Below are positions 9,260 to 17,131 of a stretch of DNA of 64,000 nt, piece after piece. Numbering within the stretch: the stretch's first letter is position 1; each line of letters begins with the position of its first letter. The stretch is from Aquisediminimonas profunda. Its GTDB lineage: Bacteria > Pseudomonadota > Alphaproteobacteria > Sphingomonadales > Sphingomonadaceae. The notes under the pieces were generated by a model. That model did not search any database, had not been told where the DNA came from, and saw nothing but the letters and a program-made list of their open reading frames with translations. Where the stretch lies: contig NZ_CP080327.1 of NCBI RefSeq assembly GCF_019443285.1, forward strand, positions 124,001 through 188,000, written 5' to 3'. A program made the translations under genes and the position numbers.

Positions 9260-9305
9260 GGGAATGCTTCATCGCCCAAAACGCGCTGGCTGGCTAGGGG
9301 GCATT

Positions 9306-9325
9306 CCTGGACACATCCAGGTTTT
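9306..9325 (+). terminator. Terminator-like hairpin in a divergent region
   Basis: CCTGGA (9306-9311), loop CACA and TCCAGG (9316-9321), followed by TTTT (9322-9325), read as a small intrinsic terminator on the plus strand. No plus-strand gene lies just upstream. It would stop only antisense transcription across rlmB or an unannotated short RNA. Confidence 0.3.
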
Positions 9326-9429
9326 GAGTGAATTTTCAGCGCGCGTCAGGTTCGACGCGACTCATCCAATCTGGTAAGACCAACCGTACGCTATTGAGTC
9401 ACACTGACATTCCGACCGAAGGAGCGCAA

Positions 9430-9924
9430 ATGCGAAGGCCCGTTGTTACAGCCTTTCTCGGCCTTTTGCTTCTAGGGGCAGCAGCAGAGCGCGCGGGAGC
9501 CGAACCAGCGGCAGAGGCTGCCAAGATCGTGCGCCTTCCGCGCGGCACCGAAATCAGGGTTCGAACCGACTATGGCATTTCGTCAAAGGCGGCGCGGGTG
9601 GACGATGCCGTCTATCTCAAAGTCGCCGAAGCAGTCGTCTACAATGGCATCATCGTGATCCCGGAAGGCGCTTCGGTCAAAGGCCATGTGTCTGAAGTGA
9701 CGGCGCCCGGCGGGTTCGGGAAGACCGGGAGTGTCGTGATCGATGCCGATTATGTGATGGTCGGCGAAGACCGGATCAAGGTTTCCGGATCGACTGCCGA
9801 ACGTGGCCGACCGATTGGCGCGTCCGTCAACGAGGGAGTCCTGCGTGTTCCGCTCGGCAAGGGCAAGAACGTCAACATCGAGGCGGGAACGCTGTTTCTC
9901 GCCTATACCGAACAGGCTTACTGA
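9430..9924 (+). CDS. Secreted protein of unknown function
   Basis: A 164-residue protein with a cleavable signal peptide (hydrophobic core AFLGLLLLGAAAE, probable cut after AGA). The mature part is a beta-rich domain containing LPRGTEIRVRTDYGISSK, GASVKGHVSEV and GAGNVN-like glycine turns near the C terminus. I do not recognise the family with confidence. The ATG at 9430 is preceded by a good ribosome binding site (AAGGAG), which excludes the longer frame. It is divergent from rlmB and converges on the TetR gene. Confidence 0.7.
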   Translation: MRRPVVTAFLGLLLLGAAAERAGAEPAAEAAKIVRLPRGTEIRVRTDYGISSKAARVDDAVYLKVAEAVVYNGIIVIPEGASVKGHVSEVTAPGGFGKTGSVVIDADYVMVGEDRIKVSGSTAERGRPIGASVNEGVLRVPLGKGKNVNIEAGTLFLAYTEQAY

Positions 9925-9933
9925 GCCGCTTGC

Positions 9934-10533
9934 TCAGGCCGGGCCTTTGGCCTCCCGCCTTGCAGCATTGACGAGCGTCGCAATCATCCAGGCCTTTGTG
10001 CGTCGGGCATCAGCATCGTCTGACCGAAGCACGTCCTTGAACACCACCATTGCTTCGGTCCCGATGATGAGGCCCAGCGCGGCAACCAGCATCTCGCGCA
10101 TTTCAGGGCTGAACTCATCGCGCGCCGGCTCCAGTGCCGCTTCAATCAGAGGGGTGCGGCGGTTCTGTCGCGCAGGGATACCGCCTTCAACCTTTGGTCC
10201 CCGCTGAAGCGAATGGGCCAGCATGGCGCGAAGTGATGGCTCGTGCGCATTGATCATGTCATGCAGTGCCGAATCGACCCGGTTGAGCCGGTTGATCGGA
10301 TCGCTCGAGTCTTCCAACCCGAAGAGCTCATCTGGGTGGGGGACGGCAATATCGAGCGAAGCTTCCAGCAAAAGTGCATCAAGGCCGGAAAAGTATCGAT
10401 ACGCCGTGGCGCGCGAAATGTTGGCTTCCGCGGCGACATCGTCGAGCGTCGGCGTCCCGCCTCGTGCGAGCAACCGCGATGCTGCTTCAAGCAGGTCCTT
10501 GCGTGTGCGCAGTTTCTGGTTGGTGCGGCTCAT
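9934..10533 (-). CDS. TetR-family transcriptional regulator
   Basis: A 199-residue regulator with an N-terminal TetR helix-turn-helix (TLDDVAAEANISRATAYRYF) and a C-terminal ligand domain of unknown specificity. The start MSRTNQ at 10533 overlaps the stop of the SnoaL-like gene by ATGA. This points to co-translation and favours it over the longer frame. It probably represses its own operon through the dyad at 10987-11023. Confidence 0.85.
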   Translation of the reverse strand: MSRTNQKLRTRKDLLEAASRLLARGGTPTLDDVAAEANISRATAYRYFSGLDALLLEASLDIAVPHPDELFGLEDSSDPINRLNRVDSALHDMINAHEPSLRAMLAHSLQRGPKVEGGIPARQNRRTPLIEAALEPARDEFSPEMREMLVAALGLIIGTEAMVVFKDVLRSDDADARRTKAWMIATLVNAARREAKGPA

Positions 10534-10955
10534 TGGTCCTGCGGCAGTTGCTGCTGGATCGTTGCAAGGTCCACCCACACATTCTCTCGCGAAATGGCGC
10601 CGTCGTCCTTGAATTCAAGGACATGGAGCAGACGAAAGCTGAGCGGCCGGTTCCGGCCTTCGATGCCAAAGGGGCGTCCGGGCGCTCGACCACTCCAAAG
10701 CGAATCATCGACCATGAAGTTGTCGCCATAGAGCCGCCGGCGACTGACCACCTGTCCGTCTGAGAGATCCGAAAACAAGGCCTCATAAAAGCCCCGTGCG
10801 GCCGCCGGACCATAAGTCGGTCCTGAAGGCATGCCCACGATATCGTGGACGACATCGTCGCTCAGTGTGGCAAGCACGCCTTCAACATTGTCCGACATCT
10901 CGAAGCCGAAATGCTCATCAAGCTTCTGGTCCATCTGCTCGCGCGTAAGAGCCAT
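10530..10955 (-). CDS. SnoaL-like / NTF2-fold protein
   Basis: A 141-residue protein of the SnoaL-like NTF2 superfamily. Helices (QKLDEHFGFE, AAARGFYEALFSDL) precede a curved sheet ending LHVLEFKDDGAISRENVWVD. These small proteins may be polyketide cyclases, ketosteroid-isomerase-like enzymes or ligand binders; no catalytic set can be assigned here. It is the first gene of a two-gene operon with the TetR regulator, so its substrate may also be the inducer. Confidence 0.75.
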   Translation of the reverse strand: MALTREQMDQKLDEHFGFEMSDNVEGVLATLSDDVVHDIVGMPSGPTYGPAAARGFYEALFSDLSDGQVVSRRRLYGDNFMVDDSLWSGRAPGRPFGIEGRNRPLSFRLLHVLEFKDDGAISRENVWVDLATIQQQLPQDQ

Positions 10956-10986
10956 GATCGAATCCTCCTGGGTTGATCAACTCTTT

Positions 10987-11023
10987 ATGAGACTAAAATA
11001 TCATGTCAAGATATAAATCTCAT
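10987..11023 (-). promoter_or_regulatory. Dyad-symmetric TetR operator candidate with -35 box
   Basis: Nested inverted repeats are centred near 11005: ATGAGA (10987-10992) with TCTCAT (11018-11023), and ATATC (10998-11002) with GATAT (11010-11014). Read on the minus strand the middle is a perfect -35 TTGACA (11009-11004) facing the SnoaL/TetR operon. Repressor binding would cover the promoter. The tag gene ends at 11020 and overlaps the edge. Confidence 0.5.
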
Positions 11024-11571
11024 TCTACTGCGTTGCGGCGGAAGCAATCGGGCGCGTGATCGTTGACCATTCCGACCGCCTGCATCCAGGCATAGACAAT
11101 CACTGGCCCGACAAATTTGAAGCCCCGTTTTTTCAGGGCTTTTGAAATGTCGGCGGAAAGCGGCGTGCTCGAAGGCACGGAAAGGCCATCGTTGCTAATC
11201 GTTTCGTCACCGACAAAGGACCAGGCAAAGGCCGCAAAGTCTTCCCCACTGTCCTGCATGGACAGATAAGCCTTCGCGTTACCGATCACGGCTTCGATCT
11301 TGGCGCGAGCGCGAATTATGCCGGGATCACCCATCAACCGCGTGACATCATCCGGGGTGAAGCGTGCAACGGCTTCAGGATCGAAGCCGCAGAAAGCCGC
11401 GCGATACCCCTCACGACGATAGAGCACCGTCCGCCACGAAAGCCCCGCCTGCGCGCCTTCAAGCTGAAGCATTTCCCATAGCATGCGCCCGTCGCGCACC
11501 GGCACGCCCCACTCAGCATCATGATAGGCGCTCATCAGGGCGTCGCCCTCGGCCCATGTGCAACGAATCAT
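11020..11571 (-). CDS. tag: DNA-3-methyladenine glycosylase I
   Basis: A 183-residue base-excision repair enzyme that removes 3-methyladenine from alkylated DNA. It shows the Tag hallmarks RCTWAEGDALMSAYHDAEWG at the N terminus, QAGLSWRTVL, GIIRARAKIEAVI and the C-terminal GFKFVGPVIVYAWMQAVGM. The start at 11571 (MIRCTW) matches family length; the much longer open frame upstream is not supported. The gene lies downstream of the HxlR regulator on the same strand, with 71 bp between them. Confidence 0.93.
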   Translation of the reverse strand: MIRCTWAEGDALMSAYHDAEWGVPVRDGRMLWEMLQLEGAQAGLSWRTVLYRREGYRAAFCGFDPEAVARFTPDDVTRLMGDPGIIRARAKIEAVIGNAKAYLSMQDSGEDFAAFAWSFVGDETISNDGLSVPSSTPLSADISKALKKRGFKFVGPVIVYAWMQAVGMVNDHAPDCFRRNAVE

Positions 11572-11642
11572 GATCCTGGCGCTCCCATCTCTTCGTCGAT
11601 CACCACAGCCACACCATTTAGCGGACCCGGCATCAAGCCCCC

Positions 11643-12338
11643 CTAAGCTGCGCGCTTGGGTTCGCGGGCAAACACGCTGAGACCAAGCCAGGATTGCATT
11701 TGAGCAGCAAGAATGCGGTCCCCTGTGAGCATCAGCCGCTCGGCCTTTTGCGCCGTCCGGACATCGTCCAGCCCCATCCAAATCGCCGTCATTGTGCGCA
11801 AATCGGTCGAAACATAAAGATCGACGTCGAATCCGGGATCGATGGAACAAAGATCGACGCCGGTGCCCGGGGTCACCAGCAGCCACCACGATCTCTGCGC
11901 CGAAGGCAATTCAGGGTAGAGGAACTGGATCACGCTGCGCCGCCGAGGCATCGGTTCCGGATTCAGGTTTCGACGCATGTCCCACATGAGCAGGCCAACA
12001 TCCAGATTCTTCAGAGTCGGCTCAGTTTCGATCCACCGCTGGCCCCAGATCCCGAACGCATCAATAACCGGAGAGAGTTCGCGGCCGGCTTCGGTCAGCA
12101 GATATTCGAATATGCCCGGATCTGCGGTTGATGGCACACGGCAAATCACCCCGGCGCCTTCCAGTTCTTTAAGCCGCTGGGAGAGAAGCGCAGGTGACAT
12201 ACGCGGGATGCCGCGACGCAAATCGTTGAAGCGGGTCGAACCCGCAATCAGCTCACGCAACAGCACAATCGTCCAGCGTGTGCACAGTATTTCGGCGGCC
12301 ATCGCGACCGGGCAGAATTGCCGGTAACTGCCTTGCAT
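11643..12338 (-). CDS. HxlR-family transcriptional regulator
   Basis: A 231-residue regulator. The N-terminal winged helix is typical of HxlR (CPVAMAAEILCTRWTIVLLREL, MSPALLSQRLKELEGAGVI). A C-terminal extension of about 110 residues resembles a small-molecule or sterol-carrier-like domain. It is divergent from the 4-OT gene, with a strong dyad between them that is probably its operator. The ligand is unknown. Confidence 0.85.
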   Translation of the reverse strand: MQGSYRQFCPVAMAAEILCTRWTIVLLRELIAGSTRFNDLRRGIPRMSPALLSQRLKELEGAGVICRVPSTADPGIFEYLLTEAGRELSPVIDAFGIWGQRWIETEPTLKNLDVGLLMWDMRRNLNPEPMPRRRSVIQFLYPELPSAQRSWWLLVTPGTGVDLCSIDPGFDVDLYVSTDLRTMTAIWMGLDDVRTAQKAERLMLTGDRILAAQMQSWLGLSVFAREPKRAA

Positions 12339-12398
12339 TTTGCCATCCTCCAGGAATTCGGGACCGGAATTTTAACAGCGCCATCTGCGCGGGCATAG

Positions 12399-12437
12399 TT
12401 CAGTTTCTGTATCGGGATCGATTCAGTTCCTGAACTG
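12399..12437. promoter_or_regulatory. HxlR operator candidate: repeat plus perfect palindrome
   Basis: An 11-bp direct repeat, TTCAGTTTCTG (12399-12409) and TTCAGTTCCTG (12422-12432), has copies 23 bp apart, about two helical turns. The second copy is part of the perfect palindrome CAGTTC-CT-GAACTG (12424-12437). It lies between the divergent HxlR and tautomerase genes. Confidence 0.55.
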
Positions 12438-12519
12438 GCAAGCACGTTCTTGCTCGGACATGACCGCTTCGCCGGGCCACCCCCTCCCGCCTGGCTCGTC
12501 CAAGTGAAAGGAACACAAC

Positions 12520-12738
12520 ATGCCACTTATCGATATCCAGCTCATCAAGGGCGTATTCACGCCCGACCAGAAGAAAACGATGATCGAAAAGGTCACCAAT
12601 GCAATGGTCTCGATTGAAGGCGAAGCAATGCGGCCGGTCACCTGGGTTCGCGTCCAGGAGATCGAAAGCGGCGAATGGGCAATCGGAGGCAAGCCACTGA
12701 CCGCCGGAGACGTGAAGTCGATGGCGGCCGGCGGCTGA
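12520..12738 (+). CDS. 4-oxalocrotonate tautomerase-family protein
   Basis: A 72-residue member of the tautomerase superfamily. After removal of Met the N terminus is the catalytic proline (PLIDIQLIKGVF). The TPDQKKTMIEKVT helix and the C-terminal GGKPLTAGDVKSM are typical. Substrates of such small tautomerases include 2-hydroxymuconate and similar enols; none can be assigned here. A GAAAGGAAC site precedes the ATG. The gene is divergent from the HxlR regulator. Confidence 0.85.
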   Translation: MPLIDIQLIKGVFTPDQKKTMIEKVTNAMVSIEGEAMRPVTWVRVQEIESGEWAIGGKPLTAGDVKSMAAGG

Positions 12739-12806
12739 CACCAGACCAAAAGTGCAGTAAATTGCGTAGCGGCGGCGGCGTGCCCAAATGCACGCCGCTG
12801 CCAGCC

Positions 12807-13961
12807 CTAGAGCTTGCGCCCGATCAGTTCCTTCATGATCTCGCTCGTCCCGCCGAAAATCCGGGTGACGCGGGCCGAACGCCAGGCGCGGGCAATGGGA
12901 TATTCGTTCATATAGCCGGCGCCGCCGTGCAGCTGCAGGCACTTGTCCATCACTTCCCACTGCAATTCCGTGTGCCAGAGCTTGGCTGCCGCGCCTTCTT
13001 CGGGTGTCAGTTCGCGCTTGAGGTGGCGGGTCAGCGCCCAATCGAGATGCGCCCAGCCAACCTGGAGCTTTGCCTTCAAATCAGCCAGCACGAAGCGGCT
13101 GTTCTGGAAATCGAGAATGGGCTTGCCAAAGGCTTTACGGTCGCGCGTGAAGGCAACTGTATCGTCAAAGGCCTTTTGCGCTGCAGCCTGCGCTGAAACC
13201 GCGATCGACAGGCGCTCCTGCGGCAGTTCGCTCATCAGGTAGATGAAGCCCTTGCCCTCTTCGCCAAGGCAATTGGTCATGGGCACGCGGACGTCTTCGA
13301 AGAAAAGTTCCGACGTGTCGGCAGCATCCTGTCCGATCTTGTCGAGGTTGCGCCCGCGCTTGAAACCTTCGCGCTCTGATTCGACCAGAATGATCGATAC
13401 GCCTTTCCAGGCAGGCTGGATTTCTGTGTCGGTCTTTGCGCAGACCAGGATCAGGTCCGCATTCTGACCATTGGTGATGTAGGTCTTTGAGCCGTTGATG
13501 ACATAATGGTTGCCATCCTTCTTCGCAGTCGTCCGCATCCCCTGCAGGTCCGAACCCGTGCCCGGTTCCGTCATGGCGATGGCCGTGATTGTCTCGCCGG
13601 AAACGAGCTTTGGCAGCCAATGCTTCTTCTGCTCTTCCGAGCCATAGGAAATGATGTAGTTCGCGACGATATCGGACTGGAGCGAAAAGCCTGTGGCGAC
13701 TTCACCATAATAGGCCGATTCCTCATCAACGATCGCATTATATCCGAAATCGAGGCCCAGCCCGCCATATTCTTCCGGCACTGTCGGGCAGAGAAGGCCG
13801 AGTTCACCCGCCTTGGGCCAGAGCGATTTGGGCACGATCCCATCATCATCCCACTTGGCGGCGTTCGGGGCGACCTCCTTCAACATGAACTGGCGCACCG
13901 TCTGGCGAAACGCCTCATGATCTTCATTGTAGGCCGTGCGGGCGAGAGCTTCGAGCGACAT
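12807..13961 (-). CDS. Acyl-CoA dehydrogenase
   Basis: A 384-residue flavoenzyme of the acyl-CoA dehydrogenase family. Visible blocks are AMTEPGTGSDLQGMRTTA (FAD and substrate binding), GSKTYITNGQNADL, the LQLHGGAGYMNEYPIAR helix and FGGTSEIMKELIGRKL at the C terminus. It introduces the 2,3 double bond in acyl-CoAs, passing electrons to ETF. Length and C terminus resemble long-chain or isovaleryl-type members; chain-length preference is not certain. It stands alone on the minus strand. Confidence 0.92.
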   Translation of the reverse strand: MSLEALARTAYNEDHEAFRQTVRQFMLKEVAPNAAKWDDDGIVPKSLWPKAGELGLLCPTVPEEYGGLGLDFGYNAIVDEESAYYGEVATGFSLQSDIVANYIISYGSEEQKKHWLPKLVSGETITAIAMTEPGTGSDLQGMRTTAKKDGNHYVINGSKTYITNGQNADLILVCAKTDTEIQPAWKGVSIILVESEREGFKRGRNLDKIGQDAADTSELFFEDVRVPMTNCLGEEGKGFIYLMSELPQERLSIAVSAQAAAQKAFDDTVAFTRDRKAFGKPILDFQNSRFVLADLKAKLQVGWAHLDWALTRHLKRELTPEEGAAAKLWHTELQWEVMDKCLQLHGGAGYMNEYPIARAWRSARVTRIFGGTSEIMKELIGRKL

Positions 13962-14100
13962 GCTGGGAGTCCTTGTTGGGGATGGATGTCCGAGCGAAAC
14001 CCAAACTTTACGTTTCCGTCAAGGGAAATTTGCACCGGCCAGCCACTTCTGCATCCGAACCGGTCCTGCGAGCCGTATCCACCCGAAAGGGGATAGTGAC

Positions 14101-14979
14101 ATGGCAGACGCGATCAAGGGTGGACACCAGCTCGGGCAGCAGCTTCGCAAAATCGGACTGGCCTTGCTTGCCGGGGTCATCTTCGGCGGCGGATTGTCGC
14201 TTGCGATCCGGCAGGACGGCACGGCTGTCGCGGCCGCTGCATCGAACGCTCCGACCCGCTATGATCGCGCGTTCGGCAATGTCTTCTACAAGGTTCCGTC
14301 CGGATATCGGGCCGTGCAGCAATCTGGCGGTGTCGTCATGGCGCGGACGGCTGACGTGCTATCCGGCAATCTCCAGGGCGTCCTCGTTGTCTCTCGCGGT
14401 TTGCCGCTGACGCCCGAACTTCGCAAGGAATTGCAGGCAAAAGGCAAGTCGATCTTTGTCCAGGGGATTGCGATTGCGCTCGGCAATCTCGCTGCAGATC
14501 CGCGCGCCAAATTGTCAAATCCCGCACCGGTGAACAATCCAGCCCAGGATGGCTATGAAGCCTTCGCGCTGAACGGACAGGCCTATGACAGCGATGCCGG
14601 CCAGAAGCGCTTTACGACATTCGTCGTTGTCATCACGCCAAGTCGCGTCGAAGCCTTTATGAAGGTCGGCTATGGCAGCGAAGCCAACGCAAAGGCGCTC
14701 GACTCCGGTTTTGAAGCGCTCACGGGATCTGCCGAATTCCGGGATGCGGGTGCCAGGGCGCCATCCCGGCTTGCGCCGCCATTGCCGACCAATCTGACTG
14801 CTCTCGCGCCTGCTCCGGCCAGACCGGCCGCGCCTGCAGCCAGTGACGACGAGTCCCCTGCACCGGCACGCGGCGGCGGCGGCAACTGCCGGATCGTCCA
14901 GCGGCAGATGTGCTCGGGCGGCATTGGCACCGGACTAGGCTATTTCTGCAACACCTATCCGCAGCGCGTCTGCAATTGA
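14101..14979 (+). CDS. Membrane-anchored periplasmic protein of unknown function
   Basis: A 292-residue protein with an N-terminal membrane anchor (LRKIGLALLAGVIFGGGLSLAI). The folded region (about 55-215) contains FYKVPSGYRAVQQSGGVVMAR. A proline/alanine-rich linker (about 230-262) leads to a cysteine-containing tail (CRIVQRQMCSGG...YFCNTYPQRVC). The four C-terminal cysteines probably form disulfides. I do not recognise the family. The ATG at 14101 was chosen because it puts the anchor at the usual distance and follows GGGGATAG. Confidence 0.65.
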   Translation: MADAIKGGHQLGQQLRKIGLALLAGVIFGGGLSLAIRQDGTAVAAAASNAPTRYDRAFGNVFYKVPSGYRAVQQSGGVVMARTADVLSGNLQGVLVVSRGLPLTPELRKELQAKGKSIFVQGIAIALGNLAADPRAKLSNPAPVNNPAQDGYEAFALNGQAYDSDAGQKRFTTFVVVITPSRVEAFMKVGYGSEANAKALDSGFEALTGSAEFRDAGARAPSRLAPPLPTNLTALAPAPARPAAPAASDDESPAPARGGGGNCRIVQRQMCSGGIGTGLGYFCNTYPQRVCN

Positions 14980-14985
14980 GGCGTC

Positions 14986-15435
14986 TTAACGCTCGGCCGT
15001 GTCCATCGAGGCGCGGGCAGCCTCTTCGATCCGCCTGAGCAACGCAGCGAGCGCCGCCCGATCCTCGGCGCTGAAGCCGTTCAGCAACTCGGCCTCGAGC
15101 GCGAGTGCTGCAGGCGCGATCTCGGTGTAGAGCGCGCGTCCATCTGGCGTAAGCGAAAGAAAGTGCGATCGCCCGTCCCCTGGATTTCGGCGCTGGGCAA
15201 CCAGCCCGCGCTCGATCAGCGCTGCTGCCGCGCGACTGACGGTGATCTTGTCGAGTTCGCCTGCCTGCCCGATGTCCTGCGGGGTCATGCTGTCCCGTTC
15301 GGCAAGGATCGCGATGAGGCGCCACTCCGGCACCTTGAGACCGAACCGCTTGCGATAGCTCTGCGAAATGCGCGTGCTGACCGCGTTTGATGCAACCGAA
15401 AGGCGATAAGGCAGGAAGCGGTCAAGTTTCAGCAT
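14986..15435 (-). CDS. MarR-family regulator of the hpd operon
   Basis: A 149-residue MarR protein. Its winged helix reads MTPQDIGQAGELDKITVSRAAAALIERGLV, followed by the wing RRNPGDGRSHFLSLTPDG. It is divergent from 4-hydroxyphenylpyruvate dioxygenase, with 67 bp between starts, and a near-perfect 20-bp palindrome lies between them. Control of tyrosine catabolism is inferred from this arrangement; the effector might be an aromatic acid intermediate. Confidence 0.88.
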   Translation of the reverse strand: MLKLDRFLPYRLSVASNAVSTRISQSYRKRFGLKVPEWRLIAILAERDSMTPQDIGQAGELDKITVSRAAAALIERGLVAQRRNPGDGRSHFLSLTPDGRALYTEIAPAALALEAELLNGFSAEDRAALAALLRRIEEAARASMDTAER

Positions 15436-15440
15436 GGCAA

Positions 15441-15482
15441 TTGACTCTTAACATGATCCAATATAGTTGCAATTGAAACTAT
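15441..15482 (+). promoter_or_regulatory. hpd promoter with MarR operator palindrome
   Basis: TTGACT (15441-15446) and TATAGT (15462-15467) form a promoter with a short 15-bp spacer. Overlapping the -10 is ATAGTTGCAATTGAAACTAT (15463-15482), symmetric at 18 of 20 positions, a typical MarR-type operator. A repressor bound here would block hpd and could also affect the divergent marR gene. Confidence 0.65.
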
Positions 15483-15502
15483 CTATCCCCCGGAGACTGA
15501 TC

Positions 15503-16582
15503 ATGGCCGACCTGTTCGACAATCCCCTTGGTCTCGACGGATTCGAATTCATCGAATTCTGCGCTCCCGAAAAAGGCCTGCTTGAGCCCGTGTTCGAAAA
15601 GCTTGGATTTACCCGGATTGCACGGCACCGGTCCAAGGATGTCGACCTGTGGCGGCAGGGCGAAATCAACCTGATCGCCAATTACGAACCCCGTTCTCCT
15701 GCCGCCTATTTTGCCGCCGAACATGGCCCTTCAGCCTGCGGGATGGGCTTTCGGGTGCGCAATGCAAAGCTCGCCTATGACGAGGCAATCGCACGCGGGG
15801 CCGAACCGGTTGAAACGCGCACCGGGCCAATGGAACTTCGGCTTCCGGCAATTCGCGGCATCGGCGGTGCAATTATCTACCTGATCGATCGCTATGGCGA
15901 TGCGCTCTCCATCTACGACATCGATTTCGAATATCTGCCCGCAGTTGACCGGCATCCCGTTGGTGCGGGTTTCAAGCTGATCGATCATCTGACTCATAAC
16001 GTCTATGGCGGGCGCATGGATCATTGGGCGAAATTCTATGAACGCGTCTTCAATTTCCGAGAGATCCGCTATTTCGACATCAAGGGCGAATATACCGGTC
16101 TCACCAGCCGCGCGATGACAGCGCCAGACGGCAAGATCCGCATCCCGCTCAACGAAGAAGGCAAGGCCGGCGGCGGGCAGATCGAGGAATTCCTGCGCCA
16201 ATATAATGGCGAGGGCATCCAGCACATTGCCTTCATCTGTGATGACCTGATCGCCTGCCTCGACAGGGTCCGTGCGCTTGGCGTGCCATTGATGGCCGCA
16301 CCACCCTCCACCTACTACGAAATGCTCGAGGAACGGCTGCCGGGACACGGCGAACCGGTGGCAGAGCTTCAGGCGCGCGGCATCCTGCTCGACGGCTCGA
16401 CCGAAGATGGCGATCCGCGGCTCCTGCTCCAGATTTTCTCGCAGACGATGGTCGGCCCGGTCTTTTTCGAATTCATCCAGCGCAAGAAGGATGAAGGCTT
16501 TGGAGAAGGCAATTTCACTGCGCTGTTCAAATCGATGGAACGCGACCAGATGCGGCGCGGCGCCTTGGAGACAGCGGCATGA
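15503..16582 (+). CDS. hpd: 4-hydroxyphenylpyruvate dioxygenase
   Basis: A 359-residue non-haem iron dioxygenase with two VOC repeats. It converts 4-hydroxyphenylpyruvate to homogentisate in tyrosine degradation. Iron-ligand regions are [21 protein letters not shown] and the C-terminal [12 protein letters not shown], and the last helix region [13 protein letters not shown] is diagnostic. The ATG at 15503 follows CGGAG. The next VOC gene starts inside its stop codon (ATGA). Confidence 0.96.
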   Translation: MADLFDNPLGLDGFEFIEFCAPEKGLLEPVFEKLGFTRIARHRSKDVDLWRQGEINLIANYEPRSPAAYFAAEHGPSACGMGFRVRNAKLAYDEAIARGAEPVETRTGPMELRLPAIRGIGGAIIYLIDRYGDALSIYDIDFEYLPAVDRHPVGAGFKLIDHLTHNVYGGRMDHWAKFYERVFNFREIRYFDIKGEYTGLTSRAMTAPDGKIRIPLNEEGKAGGGQIEEFLRQYNGEGIQHIAFICDDLIACLDRVRALGVPLMAAPPSTYYEMLEERLPGHGEPVAELQARGILLDGSTEDGDPRLLLQIFSQTMVGPVFFEFIQRKKDEGFGEGNFTALFKSMERDQMRRGALETAA

Positions 16583-17124
16583 CAAGCCCGGTCACGCTCT
16601 CGCGCATTCATCACGTCGCCTATCGCTGCAAGGATGCGAAGGAAACGGTGGAATGGTATGCCCGTGTCCTCGGCATGGATTATACGACGGCCTTTGCCGA
16701 GGACCATGTGCCATCGACCGGCGAATATGACCCCTATATGCACATCTTCCTTGATGCCGGCGGCGGCAATGTGCTGGCCTTTTTCGAACTGCCCAACCAG
16801 CCGGAAATGGGCCGCGATCCGAACACGCCGGCGTGGGTACAACATCTTGCATTCGAAGTGCCTGACCTGGACTCTCTGATGGCCGCCAAGGCACATATCG
16901 AAGCGCAGGGGATCGACGTGATCGGCCCGACCTTTCATGGCATATTCCGGTCAATCTATTTCTTCGATCCCAACGGGCACAGACTCGAGCTGGCGTGCAA
17001 CATCGGCGAGCCGGAACAGTATCGGGAACTGCGGCGCGTTGCTCCGTTGATGCTCGACGAATGGAGCCGGACGAAAAAAGCCCCGCGCCATGCCGACTGG
17101 CTGCACAAGGACCCGGACGCCTGA
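16579..17124 (+). CDS. VOC-family metalloenzyme co-translated with hpd
   Basis: A 181-residue vicinal-oxygen-chelate protein. Its predicted metal ligands are all present: His11 or His12 (IHHVAYR), His89 (WVQHLAFEV) and Glu137 (HRLELAC), so it is probably an active extradiol-dioxygenase or glyoxalase-type enzyme. It shares an ATGA overlap with hpd and should therefore act in or beside homogentisate metabolism. The exact reaction is unknown. No cupin-type homogentisate dioxygenase gene occurs in the window. Confidence 0.8.
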   Translation: MTSPVTLSRIHHVAYRCKDAKETVEWYARVLGMDYTTAFAEDHVPSTGEYDPYMHIFLDAGGGNVLAFFELPNQPEMGRDPNTPAWVQHLAFEVPDLDSLMAAKAHIEAQGIDVIGPTFHGIFRSIYFFDPNGHRLELACNIGEPEQYRELRRVAPLMLDEWSRTKKAPRHADWLHKDPDA

Positions 17125-17131
17125 GCCCAGC

